Of a stretch of 64,000 nt of DNA, positions 1 through 8,617 are shown in pieces. Position numbers and translations under genes: made by a program. Location of the stretch: contig NZ_BMNG01000011.1 of assembly GCF_014646335.1 (NCBI RefSeq), forward strand, positions 266,809 to 330,808. Reading direction: 5' to 3'. This DNA comes from Streptomyces lasiicapitis (GTDB lineage: Bacteria > Actinomycetota > Actinomycetes > Streptomycetales > Streptomycetaceae). The notes under the pieces are model-generated. The model saw only the letters and a list, made by a program, of their open reading frames with translations, was not told the origin of the DNA and ran no database searches. The first letter of the stretch is position 1. Each line of letters opens with the position of its first letter.

Positions 1-160
1 CGTCGCGCAGCAGCCCCGCGACCAGGTCGTGGGCCTCCTGGACCGGCTCGCCGGGGAATCCGGGGAAGGCGATCGAGGGGATCTCGGCGAGGCGGACGAG
101 GTCGGCGCGCAGGCCGTCCATCAGTCCGTCGACCGTGGTGGCGAGCTCTTCGGGCGTCAT
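1..160 (-). CDS. M20-family dipeptidase, N-terminal fragment
   Basis: Only the first 53 codons are inside the window; the gene runs off the left edge. The protein begins MTPEELATTVDGLMDGL and continues with LAEIPSIAFPGFPGEP, the pattern seen at the N-terminus of actinobacterial M20/M25/M40 zinc dipeptidases (cytoplasmic di/tripeptide hydrolysis). The start is an ATG preceded by AGGGGTG at good spacing. It is divergent from the S4-domain gene, with 137 bp between them. The metal ligands lie outside the window, so the family call rests on the N-terminus alone. Confidence 0.65.
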   Translation of the reverse strand, partial: MTPEELATTVDGLMDGLRADLVRLAEIPSIAFPGFPGEPVQEAHDLVAGLLRD

Positions 161-297
161 GGGCAGCACCCCTGCGTGAGGAAATTTGCGTTGTTTGCCG
201 TGAACAGCCCGAATTATCGAGTGCGCCCGCTCGCGGATTCCGGACGGCTCGCCGGGCAGCCGGGCCCTGCGCACCGATGCCGCACTAAGGTCGACGC

Positions 298-747
298 ATG
301 GCTTCGGAGACTTCCCCCGGCACGGGCGGCGCGGACGGCGGGACCGTGCGCGTCGACGCCTGGATCTGGTCCGTACGGCTGGTCAAGACCCGCTCCGCGG
401 GCGCGGCGGCCTGCAAGGGCGGCCACGTCCGCGTCAACGGCGACCGCGTGAAGCCCGCGTACGGCGTGAAGCCGGGCGACGAGGTCCGCCTCCGCCAGAC
501 CGAAGGACGCGAACGCGTCGTCATCGTCAAACGCCTCATCCGCAAGCGGGTGGGCGCCCCCGTGGCCGTCGAGTGCTATGTGGACAACAGCCCCCCGCCA
601 CCCCCGCGCGAGGCGATCGCCCCCGCGGGCATCCGCGACCGAGGCACCGGCCGCCCCACCAAACGCGACCGCAGGGACATGGACCGCCTGAGGGCCCTCA
701 ACAGCCGCACGGGCCCGACGCAACCACCAGTGCGGGAGACGGACTGA
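298..747 (+). CDS. S4-domain RNA-binding protein (Hsp15-like)
   Basis: This 149-residue cytoplasmic protein has an S4 RNA-binding fold at about residues 16-75. RVDAWIWSVRLVKTRSAGAA followed by GHVRVNGDRVKPAYGVKPGDEV is the classic S4 signature, and the domain is arranged as in the ribosome-associated heat-shock protein Hsp15. The tail is basic and proline-rich (PTKRDRRDMDRL). By family it should bind structured RNA, possibly stalled 50S subunits; no partner can be read from the neighbourhood. The ATG start has AAGG upstream. A composite intergenic repeat follows the stop codon. Confidence 0.85.
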   Translation: MASETSPGTGGADGGTVRVDAWIWSVRLVKTRSAGAAACKGGHVRVNGDRVKPAYGVKPGDEVRLRQTEGRERVVIVKRLIRKRVGAPVAVECYVDNSPPPPPREAIAPAGIRDRGTGRPTKRDRRDMDRLRALNSRTGPTQPPVRETD

Positions 748-761
748 ACCCCCAGCCCTAT

Positions 762-860
762 CAGCCCGTCGAGGGGGTCCCCCCTGCTCCTTAAGAGCTT
801 GGGGGAGTTTGAGGACGAGGCCGTTCAGGCCGATACGGGGGTCTGGGGGCGGAGCCCCCA
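762..860. repeat. Composite Streptomyces intergenic repeat
   Basis: The block CAGCCCGTC ... TGAGGACGAGGCCGTTCAGG is a common Streptomyces intergenic sequence, and its first half recurs at 63925-63950. Here it is split by a second inverted element (GGGGGTCCCCCCTGCTC ... GAGCTTGGGGGAG, about 773-808). It ends in the hairpin TGGGGGCGGAGCCCCCA at 844-860, directly beside the stop of the minus-strand gene at 862. It may act as a bidirectional terminator between the convergent genes. Confidence 0.6.
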
Positions 861-861
861 G

Positions 862-1902
862 TTACGGGAAGGGGCGGGCTTGGGGACGCTCCAGCGGAAA
901 CCACCCATGCCCCGCATACCAATGCCCCCCACCCCGCAAGTGATCCCCAATGGCCCGCTCCACCCGAGTACGCCGAGGCAACCGCTCCACCGGCATGAGC
1001 CGGTCCCCGAACACGAACCCCACCGGCACGCTGTCGTCCGGCGCCTCACCCCCGTACGTATCAGCAAGCCGAAACCGCTCCTGAAACCGCACGATGTTGG
1101 ACTCGGCGTCCAGATACCGCTTCAACTGCGGATCAAGCAGCCACGAGTGACAGACGACCACGTCATACCGCTCCCCGGGAAAGTGCCGGGGAAAGAACTC
1201 CCGCGCGAGCTCCACCGACAGGTCACAGGCCGCCGCCGACAACGGCCCCCGGAAGTCGGCGACATGCACGCTCAGACAGGGGTCCCCGGGCCCGAGCCCC
1301 ACCCCGGCGGCAGCGATCGCGGCGCCCATCCGCTCCCCGAGCAGAGACCGCTGGAACTGCAGCCGCCCCAACTGATAGAGCTCACCGCGGAAGTGCAGCG
1401 CGTTCCAGCCGGGCACAGGCACTCCGCGGCTGCCGTGCGTCCTGCGGTGCACGGCCATGTGCCGCCCGAGATCGGCGAGGGAACGACGGGAGACGTCGTC
1501 GGGTATGCCGTGCCGCAAGTGATAGGCCCGGACCCGGGGCAACGCGGCGATGAAGACGAAGACATAGAAGCAGCTGCCCAGTTCGCCGAGCTCCGCGGGC
1601 AGAACGGGCAGCCGAGGCCCCTGCTCGGGGGCGCCCAGATCGCGCAGGAGCAGAGCGACGCACCGAGTGAGCAGCCACCGCGTGTCCGGATCGTCGAGCA
1701 CCCGCCCCCGCAGGGCGACGAGCGCGTTGATGTCCTCGTGCGGCACGCCGAGGTCGAGGAGGACGTCGGGCAGCTCGTCGGCGTCCGGCAGGACCGCCTC
1801 GGCGGGCGGCTCACCCCCGTCCTCCAGCGCCCGCAGCCACGCGGCGAGCACCGAGTCACGCTCCGCCGCGGCCCGCAGCACGTCCAACACGGCTCCACCC
1901 AC
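862..1902 (-). CDS. Acyltransferase-domain protein (NAT_N / GNAT_C type)
   Basis: A 346-residue protein of the actinobacterial family usually called 'acyltransferase domain-containing protein': a helical N-acyltransferase N-terminal domain (about 1-130) and a GNAT-like C-terminal domain (about 140-300; LSVHVADFRGPLS, VVVCHSWLLDPQLKRYL). By family it may use acyl-CoA, but the substrate is unknown and no biosynthetic neighbours help. The start is a GTG at 1902; a second GTG four codons downstream (1890) has slightly better spacing from GGAGAGG and could be the real start. It is divergent from DUF6343, and its 3' end abuts a repeat hairpin. Confidence 0.65.
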   Translation of the reverse strand: MGGAVLDVLRAAAERDSVLAAWLRALEDGGEPPAEAVLPDADELPDVLLDLGVPHEDINALVALRGRVLDDPDTRWLLTRCVALLLRDLGAPEQGPRLPVLPAELGELGSCFYVFVFIAALPRVRAYHLRHGIPDDVSRRSLADLGRHMAVHRRTHGSRGVPVPGWNALHFRGELYQLGRLQFQRSLLGERMGAAIAAAGVGLGPGDPCLSVHVADFRGPLSAAACDLSVELAREFFPRHFPGERYDVVVCHSWLLDPQLKRYLDAESNIVRFQERFRLADTYGGEAPDDSVPVGFVFGDRLMPVERLPRRTRVERAIGDHLRGGGHWYAGHGWFPLERPQARPFP

Positions 1903-2006
1903 CTCTCCGTACCGCTCCGCACCTCTTCAAGACCCGTCCGTCACCCCTTCCGCCGGGCCCGTGCCGGGTGGACCCTGGAAGGAGGAGAAGACGGAGATGA
2001 CGTCCG

Positions 2007-2276
2007 ATGCGCACAGGAAGTGAGCCGGTGACCGCGCGCAGTCCCTTGCGCATGCGCTTCTGGTTCAGCGTATGGGGGCTGATCTGGGCCGCGGCGGGGA
2101 CGGTGGCCTTCGCGCTCGCCGGGCGCCCGCAGTGGGCGGTGGCGTGCGGGGTGCTGTGGCTGGTGGTCACCGTCGACATGGCGCTGATCGTGCGCCACAT
2201 CCGCCAGGGCCCGCACTACCAGCCGGGCCGCGACGTACCCCCCTACGATCCGCCTCACGATCCCCCGAAGTCCTGA
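2007..2276 (+). CDS. DUF6343 family small membrane protein
   Basis: An 89-residue protein with the conserved opening MRTGSEPVTARSPLRMRFW, two predicted transmembrane helices (about 18-36 and 41-60) and a polar proline-rich C-terminal tail (GRDVPPYDPPHDPPKS). It matches the small membrane family DUF6343, which is largely confined to streptomycetes and has no known function. GGAGGAGAAG lies about 20 bp upstream of the ATG at 2007. An out-of-frame ATG at 1997 opens only an 8-codon reading frame. It is convergent with the TPR gene, 4 bp away. Confidence 0.7.
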   Translation: MRTGSEPVTARSPLRMRFWFSVWGLIWAAAGTVAFALAGRPQWAVACGVLWLVVTVDMALIVRHIRQGPHYQPGRDVPPYDPPHDPPKS

Positions 2277-2280
2277 CGCC

Positions 2281-2691
2281 CTACACGTCGCCCGCCCGCG
2301 GCTGTCCGCCCGCGCCGCCGCCGGCCCCGTCCTCGTCGAACCGCGCCGCCGCCAGATAGTCCGGCTGCGGGTCGAGCGCGGCGGCGAGCCGGAAGTGGCG
2401 GCGGGCCTGGTCGGGCCGGGCGGCGCGCTCGTAGGTGCGGGCGAGGGCGAAGTGCGCGAACGCGTTGTCCGGCTCGCGCTCCAGGACGATGCTGAACTCC
2501 AGCTCGGCAGCGCGCAGTTGGGCGGAGGCGAAGAAGGCGCGGGCCCGCAGCAACCGGGCCGCGGTGTTCTCCGGGTGGGCTGCGATGACGGAGTCGAGGA
2601 GCTTCACGGCACCCCGCGGATCCCGGGCGGCGAGCAACTGCTCCGCCGCCCGGAAGTCGATGACATGGCTCTCCGGGCTGCTTTCGGGCAC
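2281..2691 (-). CDS. Tetratricopeptide repeat protein
   Basis: A 136-residue soluble protein made of about three TPR units: FRAAEQLLAARDPRGAVKLL, then AARLLRARAFFASAQLRAAE and AFAHFALARTYERAARPDQA, each with the small/large residue spacing of TPR helices. The glycine/alanine tail (GGGAGGQPRAG) is disordered. It has no catalytic motif and is probably a protein-interaction adaptor. The GTG start has an excellent AAGGAG site. It is the last gene of a minus-strand series PAC2 - coaE - membrane protein - TPR, so it may be co-transcribed with coaE, although a 164-bp gap lies upstream. Confidence 0.8.
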   Translation of the reverse strand: MPESSPESHVIDFRAAEQLLAARDPRGAVKLLDSVIAAHPENTAARLLRARAFFASAQLRAAELEFSIVLEREPDNAFAHFALARTYERAARPDQARRHFRLAAALDPQPDYLAAARFDEDGAGGGAGGQPRAGDV

Positions 2692-2855
2692 GCCGAACTC
2701 CTTCCCTCGCTTCTCATGGTCAACACACGCGCCGCTCCGGCATATTCCGGGCCCTGGCGCGTGAAGTCGGGGCCACGATCAGCCGGGCCGCCGCCCCGGC
2801 CTCACCCCGACTTCACCCCGTCCTCACCACACCTCATCTCCGCCCCACGTCGGCC

Positions 2856-3236
2856 TCACCCCGACATGGCCAACGCCATGCCCACGATCACCAGGCACGC
2901 GCCCGCCGCGACGAACGACCAGTCCAGGCCGCGCCGTTCCCCACCCAGAAGCACGATCTCACGCGGGTCGTCGCTGTCATAGGCGATGCGCACCCGCTCC
3001 CCCGCGGGCAGGGGCCGCCGCCGGCTCGGGGGCACCGGCGAGACGACCTCCATCACCCGCCCGTCCGCCGTCTCGAACTGCAGCGTCGGCCGGTCGGCAC
3101 CCTGCTGCACCGCCTTGACCAGGGCTTCCGCCACCTCACCTGCTTCGGTGATGCGCCGGGTCTGCTGCAGGCCGTAGGCACCGGCGAGCAGCGCGACCAG
3201 TCCGCCCAGCGTGGTGAACGCCGCCAGTACGACCAC
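2856..3236 (-). CDS. DUF3592-like small membrane protein
   Basis: A 126-residue protein with a hydrophobic helix at each end (about 2-22 and 107-124) and an extracytoplasmic beta-rich middle (LQFETADGRVMEVVSPVPP ... GERVRIAYDSDDPREIVLL). This is the layout of DUF3592 proteins: two membrane helices around a small beta domain ending in a 'YDPxDP'-like motif. Function is unknown. It starts with GTG 32 bp after the coaE stop, behind GAAGAAGG, so an operon with coaE is likely. The nearest upstream ATG (3265) is in another frame, which supports the GTG. Confidence 0.6.
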   Translation of the reverse strand: MVVLAAFTTLGGLVALLAGAYGLQQTRRITEAGEVAEALVKAVQQGADRPTLQFETADGRVMEVVSPVPPSRRRPLPAGERVRIAYDSDDPREIVLLGGERRGLDWSFVAAGACLVIVGMALAMSG

Positions 3237-3267
3237 GAACCCCGCCCTTCTTCCGCCTCGCCATGGG

Positions 3268-3879
3268 CTATGCGGCCCGGGCCCGCATCCGCAGTTCCCG
3301 CCACACTTCGTCCACGCGGGGCGCGAGCTGTTCCAGGGGGCCGTCGTTGTCGACGACGATGCCCGCGATCTCCAGGCGCTTCTCGCGCGTCGCCTGGGCG
3401 GCCATGCGGGCGCGGGCGTCGTCCTCGGTCATGCCGCGCAGCCGTACGAGCCGGTCGAGTTGGGTCTCGGGGCGGGCGTCGACGACGACCACGACGTCGT
3501 AGAGCGGCGCGAGGCCGTTCTCCGCGAGCAGCGGCACGTCGTGCACGATCACCGTGTCCTCGCCGGCCTCGGCGGCGGCCCGTTCCAGCTCCGCGGAGCG
3601 CGCGCCCACCAGGGGGTGCACGATCGCGTTGAGGGCGGCAAGCCTGTCCGGGTCGGCGAAGACGATCGCGCCGAGCTTCGGGCGGTCGAGGGAGCCGTCG
3701 GCGGCGAGGACCTCCTCGCCGAAGGTCTCGACGACCGCGGCCAGGCCCTCGGTGCCGGGCGCCACCACCTCGCGCGCGATCCGGTCGGCGTCCACGAGCA
3801 CGGCTCCGCGCTCCACGAGCAGCCGTGACACTTCACTCTTGCCGGCACCGATCCCGCCGGTCAGCCCCACTTTCAGCAT
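3268..3879 (-). CDS. coaE: Dephospho-CoA kinase
   Basis: A 203-residue kinase for the last step of coenzyme A synthesis, transferring phosphate from ATP to the 3'-hydroxyl of dephospho-CoA. The P-loop GGIGAGKS is at residues 8-15, followed by the CoaE hallmarks VDADRIAREVV, the VHPLVG segment, VHDVPLLAENG and a lid region (RLVRLRGMTEDDARARMAAQ). Length is normal for the single-domain bacterial enzyme, without the C-terminal extension found in mycobacteria. It lies between PAC2 and a small membrane protein on the same strand. The ATG start follows directly with MLKVGLTGGIG, as expected for the family. Confidence 0.95.
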   Translation of the reverse strand: MLKVGLTGGIGAGKSEVSRLLVERGAVLVDADRIAREVVAPGTEGLAAVVETFGEEVLAADGSLDRPKLGAIVFADPDRLAALNAIVHPLVGARSAELERAAAEAGEDTVIVHDVPLLAENGLAPLYDVVVVVDARPETQLDRLVRLRGMTEDDARARMAAQATREKRLEIAGIVVDNDGPLEQLAPRVDEVWRELRMRARAA

Positions 3880-3974
3880 GACCGGCAGCTTAGGCGCCGG
3901 TTCGGCCGCTGTCTGCCGGAGCCTCCGGAACGCCCCCGGCGCCCGGCCCCCGCCCCCCCCGGCACCGGAAACCC

Positions 3975-4913
3975 CTAGCCGTCGCCCTCGCGCTCGGCGA
4001 GGAACTTCTCGAACTCGCGGCCGATCTCGTCCGCCGACGGGATGTCCACGGGCTCGGCGAGCATGTTGCCGCGGGCCTCGGCGCCCGCCGCCGCGTCGTA
4101 CTGGTGCTCAAGGCCCTGGACGAGCGCGACCAGTTCCTCGTCGCCCTCCTGGACCTGCCGGTCGATCTCGGTCTGGGTGCGGTGGGCCTCGGTGCGCAGG
4201 GCGTGCGCGACGCCGGGCAGGACCAGGCCGGTGGCGGCGGTGATCGCCTCCAGGACGGTCAGGGCCGCGTCCGGGTAAGCCGAGCGCGCGATGTAGTGCG
4301 GGACGTGCGCGGCGACGCCGAGCACGTCGTGGCCCGCCTCCGCGAGGCGGTACTCGACCAGCGCCTCCGCGCTGCCGGGCACCTGCGCCTCGTCGAAGGG
4401 GCTGGAGTGTCCGGGCACCAGGTCGGTCCGGTTGCCGTGCGGGGTGAGGCCCACGGGGCGCGTGTGCGGTACGCCCATGGGGATGCCGTGGAAGTTCACG
4501 GAGAGCCGCACGCCGAGGCGCTCGACGATCTCCCTGACGGCCGCGGCGAAGCGCTCCCACTCGATGTCCGGCTCGGGGCCGGAGAGCAGCAGGAAGGGCG
4601 CGCCGGTGGCGTCCTGGAGGAGCCGTACGTCCAGCGTCGGCACCTCGTAGTCGCTCCAGCGGTCGCGCCGGAAGGTCAGCAGCGGGCGCCGGGCGCGGTA
4701 GTCCACGAGCCTGTCGTGGTCGAAGCGGGCCACGACCTGCCCGGGAAGACTGTCCACGAGCTTCTCGACGACCTGGTCGCCGGTCTCGCCCGCGTCGATG
4801 TATCCGTCGAAGTGGTAGAGCATGACCAGTCCGGCCGACTCCTGGGCGAGCGCCATGTCGACAACAGCGAGGCCCTTCGGCTCCCATGCGTACAAACCCT
4901 GCGGATCAAGCAC
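3975..4913 (-). CDS. PAC2-family protein
   Basis: A 312-residue cytoplasmic protein of the PAC2 (proteasome assembly chaperone 2-like) family of actinobacteria: MLYHFDGYIDAGETGDQVVE near the N-terminus, then SGPEPDIEWERF, MGVPHTRPVGLTPHG and a helical C-terminal part rich in Glu/Gln. The eukaryotic relatives help assemble proteasomes. In actinobacteria the role is unproven, although a link to the actinobacterial 20S proteasome is a reasonable inference. The GTG start has an unusually strong GAGGAGGAGCGG site. It is probably the first gene of the coaE series and is divergent from the beta-helix gene. Confidence 0.8.
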   Translation of the reverse strand: MLDPQGLYAWEPKGLAVVDMALAQESAGLVMLYHFDGYIDAGETGDQVVEKLVDSLPGQVVARFDHDRLVDYRARRPLLTFRRDRWSDYEVPTLDVRLLQDATGAPFLLLSGPEPDIEWERFAAAVREIVERLGVRLSVNFHGIPMGVPHTRPVGLTPHGNRTDLVPGHSSPFDEAQVPGSAEALVEYRLAEAGHDVLGVAAHVPHYIARSAYPDAALTVLEAITAATGLVLPGVAHALRTEAHRTQTEIDRQVQEGDEELVALVQGLEHQYDAAAGAEARGNMLAEPVDIPSADEIGREFEKFLAEREGDG

Positions 4914-5003
4914 TGTGACCGCTCCTCCTCGTGTTCATTGAGCAGAACGCGCCCCACGGGGCGGGCATTCCCGGCCACGCGCATTCACAGCTACGACGCA
5001 ACC

Positions 5004-5032
5004 TTGACGCGGACATGACCCACCTCTACCGT
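5004..5032 (+). promoter_or_regulatory. Candidate sigma-70 (HrdB-type) promoter of the beta-helix gene
   Basis: TTGACG at 5004-5009 and TACCGT at 5027-5032 with a 17-bp spacer. Transcription would begin near 5039, giving a leader of about 77 nt before the ATG at 5116. The -35 is strong and the -10 is moderate. This is read from sequence only. Confidence 0.45.
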
Positions 5033-5115
5033 CTCGAAGCAGTCACACGTTCAGAATGACGCACCAGGTTCACATACAAGAACCCATGGAACTCCGACGG
5101 GAAGGCAACCCCACG

Positions 5116-6102
5116 ATGCGTACCCGCTGCACCCGCACCCTGCTCACCGCCGCGCTCGCCGCCGCCACCGCCGCCGGGGGCCTCTCGGCGGCCGCGTACG
5201 CGGTTCCGGCGCCCCCGGCCGCCGGTCCCGCCGACACCATCGAGGTCTCCACGGCCGCGGAACTGAAGTCGGCGCTCACCGAGGCCGGCCCCGGCGACAC
5301 GATCCACCTCGCGGACGGAACGTACTCCGGGAACTTCAAGACGACCGTGGCCGCGAACTCGGGCTCCCGCGTCACGCTGACCGGCTCCGCCAAGGCGGTG
5401 CTCACGGCGGGCGGCGGCTACGGCCTGCACCTCAACGGCGCCTCGTACTGGACCGTCAAGGGCATCACCGTCACCGGCGGCCAGAAGGGCATCATGATCG
5501 ACTCCGCGAAGGGGGTCGTGGTGGACGGCGTGACGGTCCACGGCCTCGACATGGAGGGCGTCCACTTCCGCAAGTCGAGCCCCGACGGCGTGATCAAGAA
5601 CTCGAAGATCTACGACACGGGCAACGACGACCGCGGCATGGGCGAGGGCGTCTACGTCGGCAGCGCGGGCGGCCTCTCCGACAAGAGCGACAACGTACAG
5701 ATCCTGAACAACGTCATCGGCCCGGACGTCGGCGGTGAGGCGATCGACCTCAAGGAGGGCACGAAGGGCGGCAAGGTCTCGGGCAACACCTTCGACGGCA
5801 AGGGCCTGACCGGCAACAACTACGACGACTCGTGGATCGACGTGAAGGGCAACGACTACGTCATCGAGGGCAACACCGGCAAGAACACCACGAACAACGG
5901 CTTCGAGACCCACACCCAGCAGTCCGGCTGGGGCTGCGGCACCGTCTTCCGCGCCAACAAGTCCGACCTGACGGGCGCCACCGGCGACAAGCAACTGGCG
6001 ATCAACGTGACGAACAACAGCGGCAGTTGCAAGACAACGGTCCACGCGAGCAACACTGTCAAGGGCGGCAAGGGCCTGACGAATGTCCCGGTGACGCCGT
6101 AG
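5116..6102 (+). CDS. Secreted right-handed parallel beta-helix protein (pectate lyase-like)
   Basis: A 328-residue exported protein. A Sec signal peptide (MRTRCTRTLLTAALAAATA ... AAYAVPAPPAA, cleavage near residue 30) precedes a beta-helix of repeated coils such as YWTVKGITVTGGQKGIMID and VVVDGVTVHGLDMEGVHF. This is the fold of pectate lyases and chondroitinase-B-like enzymes that cut or bind polysaccharide. The family catalytic residues cannot be assigned by eye, so the substrate is open. The ATG at 5116 was chosen because GGGAAGGC sits at proper spacing and the signal peptide begins there; a reading frame open upstream to 5056 would spoil it. It is convergent with the ricin-lectin gene, 12 bp away. 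Confidence 0.75.
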   Translation: MRTRCTRTLLTAALAAATAAGGLSAAAYAVPAPPAAGPADTIEVSTAAELKSALTEAGPGDTIHLADGTYSGNFKTTVAANSGSRVTLTGSAKAVLTAGGGYGLHLNGASYWTVKGITVTGGQKGIMIDSAKGVVVDGVTVHGLDMEGVHFRKSSPDGVIKNSKIYDTGNDDRGMGEGVYVGSAGGLSDKSDNVQILNNVIGPDVGGEAIDLKEGTKGGKVSGNTFDGKGLTGNNYDDSWIDVKGNDYVIEGNTGKNTTNNGFETHTQQSGWGCGTVFRANKSDLTGATGDKQLAINVTNNSGSCKTTVHASNTVKGGKGLTNVPVTP

Positions 6103-6114
6103 GCGGGGAGGCGC

Positions 6115-6624
6115 CTAAACGGGCGAGCCCCACCACTCCATCCATCCACCTTCAGTGGAGCCGTGGACCGCCCCGTTGGGTTCCGTCACCAGACAGGTGC
6201 TGTAGTTGGTCAGTGCGGGGCACAGAGTGTTGGTCGCGCCGTCGTAGTGGAAGCGCATGCCCTTGCGCCACTCGCATTGGCTGGCCCAGACGGCGTTGTT
6301 CTCCATGCTCTCGTTGTCGGTGGCCAGGCAGAGACCGGTGGCCTTGTTCTGGAGCTGCTCGTACGGTCTCTGATTGGGATCATCACCACGCCAGTCCCAT
6401 TTCTGGAAATTGCTGCCGTTGCACTTCGTCAAGAAGACCCGTGACGTGGCTCCGTCGATCTTCCCGCCGGTGAGGCACCGCTCGCGGCTGTCGTCCACGA
6501 AGAACCAGTACGACGGGGCCGGTGCCGCCTGCGCGGGGGCGGGTTGGAGGACTCCAAGGCCACCGGCGACGACGAGGGCTGCGGCTCCGGCACTCAGACG
6601 ATTCTTGATCCAAGTCATGTGCAT
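6115..6624 (-). CDS. Secreted ricin-type beta-trefoil lectin domain protein
   Basis: A 169-residue exported protein with a signal peptide (MTWIKNRLSAGAAALVVAGG ... APAQAAPA) and about 130 residues of ricin-B-like beta-trefoil: RCLTGGKIDG, a QxW-type motif in NFQKWDW, and LCLATDNESMENNAVWASQC. Cysteines occur in pairs as in secreted lectins. It has no catalytic domain, so it probably binds glycans outside the cell. Composition is noticeably less GC-biased than its neighbours. The start is uncertain among 6651, 6624 and 6618; 6624/6618 place the signal peptide at the N-terminus. The adjacent beta-helix gene suggests a shared carbohydrate theme but is convergent. Confidence 0.7.
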   Translation of the reverse strand: MHMTWIKNRLSAGAAALVVAGGLGVLQPAPAQAAPAPSYWFFVDDSRERCLTGGKIDGATSRVFLTKCNGSNFQKWDWRGDDPNQRPYEQLQNKATGLCLATDNESMENNAVWASQCEWRKGMRFHYDGATNTLCPALTNYSTCLVTEPNGAVHGSTEGGWMEWWGSPV

Positions 6625-6815
6625 GCGCGAAATGTAGTGGGTGCAACTCACCCCCCATCGAGGGCGAATGGGCGGAGAACCTGAGGAAAGGGTTGCCGAT
6701 CGGCCAAGGAACAGTGGAGATTCACTTCCCTTTGCCGGTGAGGGCGACAGGAAGCCTGCCCTGATTCATCGGCGCTTCACCATCCCTCTGGCGCCGCGGG
6801 ACCGCCCAAGGAGAA

Positions 6816-6857
6816 AACACTGTGGGCCCGCACCGTTCGGTGCGGGCCCACAGTGTT
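6816..6857 (-). terminator. Strong rpsA terminator hairpin
   Basis: A perfect 19-bp inverted repeat (6816-6834 with 6839-6857, starting AACACTGTGGGCCC) around a GTTC loop, ending 31 bp downstream of the rpsA stop. There is no long T-tract, as is common in streptomycetes. Confidence 0.9.
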
Positions 6858-6887
6858 CAGCTACTGCCTAGGGAGAGCGACGCGAGG

Positions 6888-8408
6888 TCAGCTCTGGCCT
6901 CCGGCAAGCTTCTCGCGCAGAGCGGCGAGCGCCTCGTCCGACGCCAGGGCGCCGGAGTTGTCGTCCGACTCCGAGGAGTACGAACCGCCGCCGCCACCGC
7001 CACCGCCGGTGCCGGCGGCCGGAGCCGCGCCACCGGGAGCGGCCGCACCCTCGGCCTCGGCCTGGGCGTCCGCCTCGCGGGACTTGATGACCTGGGCCTG
7101 GTGCTGCTCGAAGCGCTGCTGCGCCTCGGCGTACTGGCCCTCCCAAGCCTCGCGCTGGGTCTCGAAGCCCTCGAGCCAGTCGTTGGTCTCGGGGTCGAAG
7201 CCCTCGGGGTAGATGTAGTTGCCCTGGTCGTCGTACGACGCGGCCATGCCGTACAGCGTCGGGTCGAACTCGACGGACGACGGGTCGGCACCGAAGGACT
7301 CGTTGGCCTGCTTGAGGCTCAGCGAGATCCGGCGACGCTCGAGGTCGATGTCGATGACCTTGACGAAGATCTCGTCGTTGACCTGGACGACCTGCTCCGG
7401 GATCTCCACGTGGCGCTCGGCCAGCTCGGAGATGTGGACCAGGCCCTCGATGCCCTCGTCGACGCGCACGAACGCGCCGAACGGAACGAGCTTGGTGACC
7501 TTACCGGGAACGACCTGCCCGATCTGGTGCGTGCGGGCGAACTGCTGCCACGGGTCTTCCTGCGTCGCCTTGAGCGACAGGGAGACGCGCTCGCGGTCCA
7601 TGTCGACGTCGAGGACCTCGACGGTGACTTCCTGGCCGACCTCGACAACCTCGGAGGGGTGGTCGATGTGCTTCCAGGAGAGCTCGGAGACGTGGACGAG
7701 ACCGTCGACGCCACCCAGGTCCACGAAGGCACCGAAGTTGACGATCGAGGAGACGACGCCGGAGCGGACCTGACCCTTCTGCAGGGTGGTGAGGAACGTC
7801 TGGCGGACCTCGGACTGCGTCTGCTCGAGCCAGGCACGGCGGGACAGGACCACGTTGTTGCGGTTCTTGTCCAGCTCGATGATCTTGGCCTCGAGCTCCT
7901 TGCCCACGTAGGGCTGAAGGTCGCGGACACGGCGCATCTCGACCAGGGAGGCCGGGAGGAAGCCACGGAGGCCGATGTCGAGGATGAGACCACCCTTGAC
8001 GACCTCGATGACGGTACCGGTGACGATTCCGTCTTCTTCCTTGATCTTCTCGATGGTGCCCCAGGCACGCTCGTACTGAGCGCGCTTCTTCGAGAGGATC
8101 AGGCGGCCTTCCTTGTCCTCCTTCTGGAGAACCAGGGCCTCGATCTCGTCGCCGACCTTGACGACCTCGTTCGGGTCGACATCGTGCTTGATCGAGAGCT
8201 CGCGGCTCGGGATCACACCTTCGGTCTTGTAACCGATGTCGAGCAGGACCTCGTCCCGGTCGACCTTCACGATGACGCCGTCGACGATGTCGCCGTCGTT
8301 GAAGTACTTGATCGTCTCGTCGATCGCGGCGAGGAAGGCTTCCTCGTTACCGATGTCGTTGACCGCTACCTGCGGAGTGGTGGCGGTGGTCTCGGTGCTG
8401 CTCGTCAT
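6888..8408 (-). CDS. rpsA: 30S ribosomal protein S1
   Basis: A 506-residue protein with four S1 RNA-binding repeats (about 35-105, 120-190, 205-275, 290-362), each showing the G.V..V...GAFV.L..G..G.VH.S pattern, for example SIVNFGAFVDLGGVDGLVHVS. It helps mRNA binding on the 30S subunit. The N-terminal acidic stretch and C-terminal Gly/Ala/Ser-rich tail (PAAGTGGGGGGGGSYS) are typical of high-GC actinobacteria, which have four rather than six repeats. It is monocistronic: a strong promoter lies about 210 bp upstream and a strong hairpin terminator immediately downstream. Confidence 0.97.
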   Translation of the reverse strand: MTSSTETTATTPQVAVNDIGNEEAFLAAIDETIKYFNDGDIVDGVIVKVDRDEVLLDIGYKTEGVIPSRELSIKHDVDPNEVVKVGDEIEALVLQKEDKEGRLILSKKRAQYERAWGTIEKIKEEDGIVTGTVIEVVKGGLILDIGLRGFLPASLVEMRRVRDLQPYVGKELEAKIIELDKNRNNVVLSRRAWLEQTQSEVRQTFLTTLQKGQVRSGVVSSIVNFGAFVDLGGVDGLVHVSELSWKHIDHPSEVVEVGQEVTVEVLDVDMDRERVSLSLKATQEDPWQQFARTHQIGQVVPGKVTKLVPFGAFVRVDEGIEGLVHISELAERHVEIPEQVVQVNDEIFVKVIDIDLERRRISLSLKQANESFGADPSSVEFDPTLYGMAASYDDQGNYIYPEGFDPETNDWLEGFETQREAWEGQYAEAQQRFEQHQAQVIKSREADAQAEAEGAAAPGGAAPAAGTGGGGGGGGSYSSESDDNSGALASDEALAALREKLAGGQS

Positions 8409-8617
8409 GTGGGAAAGGGCTCCGGTACGGACATTGAAGTCGTAGGTACTGCTAGCGCCGGAACCCGTTTCGCTCTGCAGAAGCCGGACAGCTCAGGAGA
8501 CGCCGATCCAAGGTTCCCGAAGGAAACGGACAGCCGCCTCGACAACCGAGGGGACATACAACAGACGCGAGCGCAACCTGCTATGTCTGAGGAACGCAGG
8601 CTCGCAGCGCAACTTGT

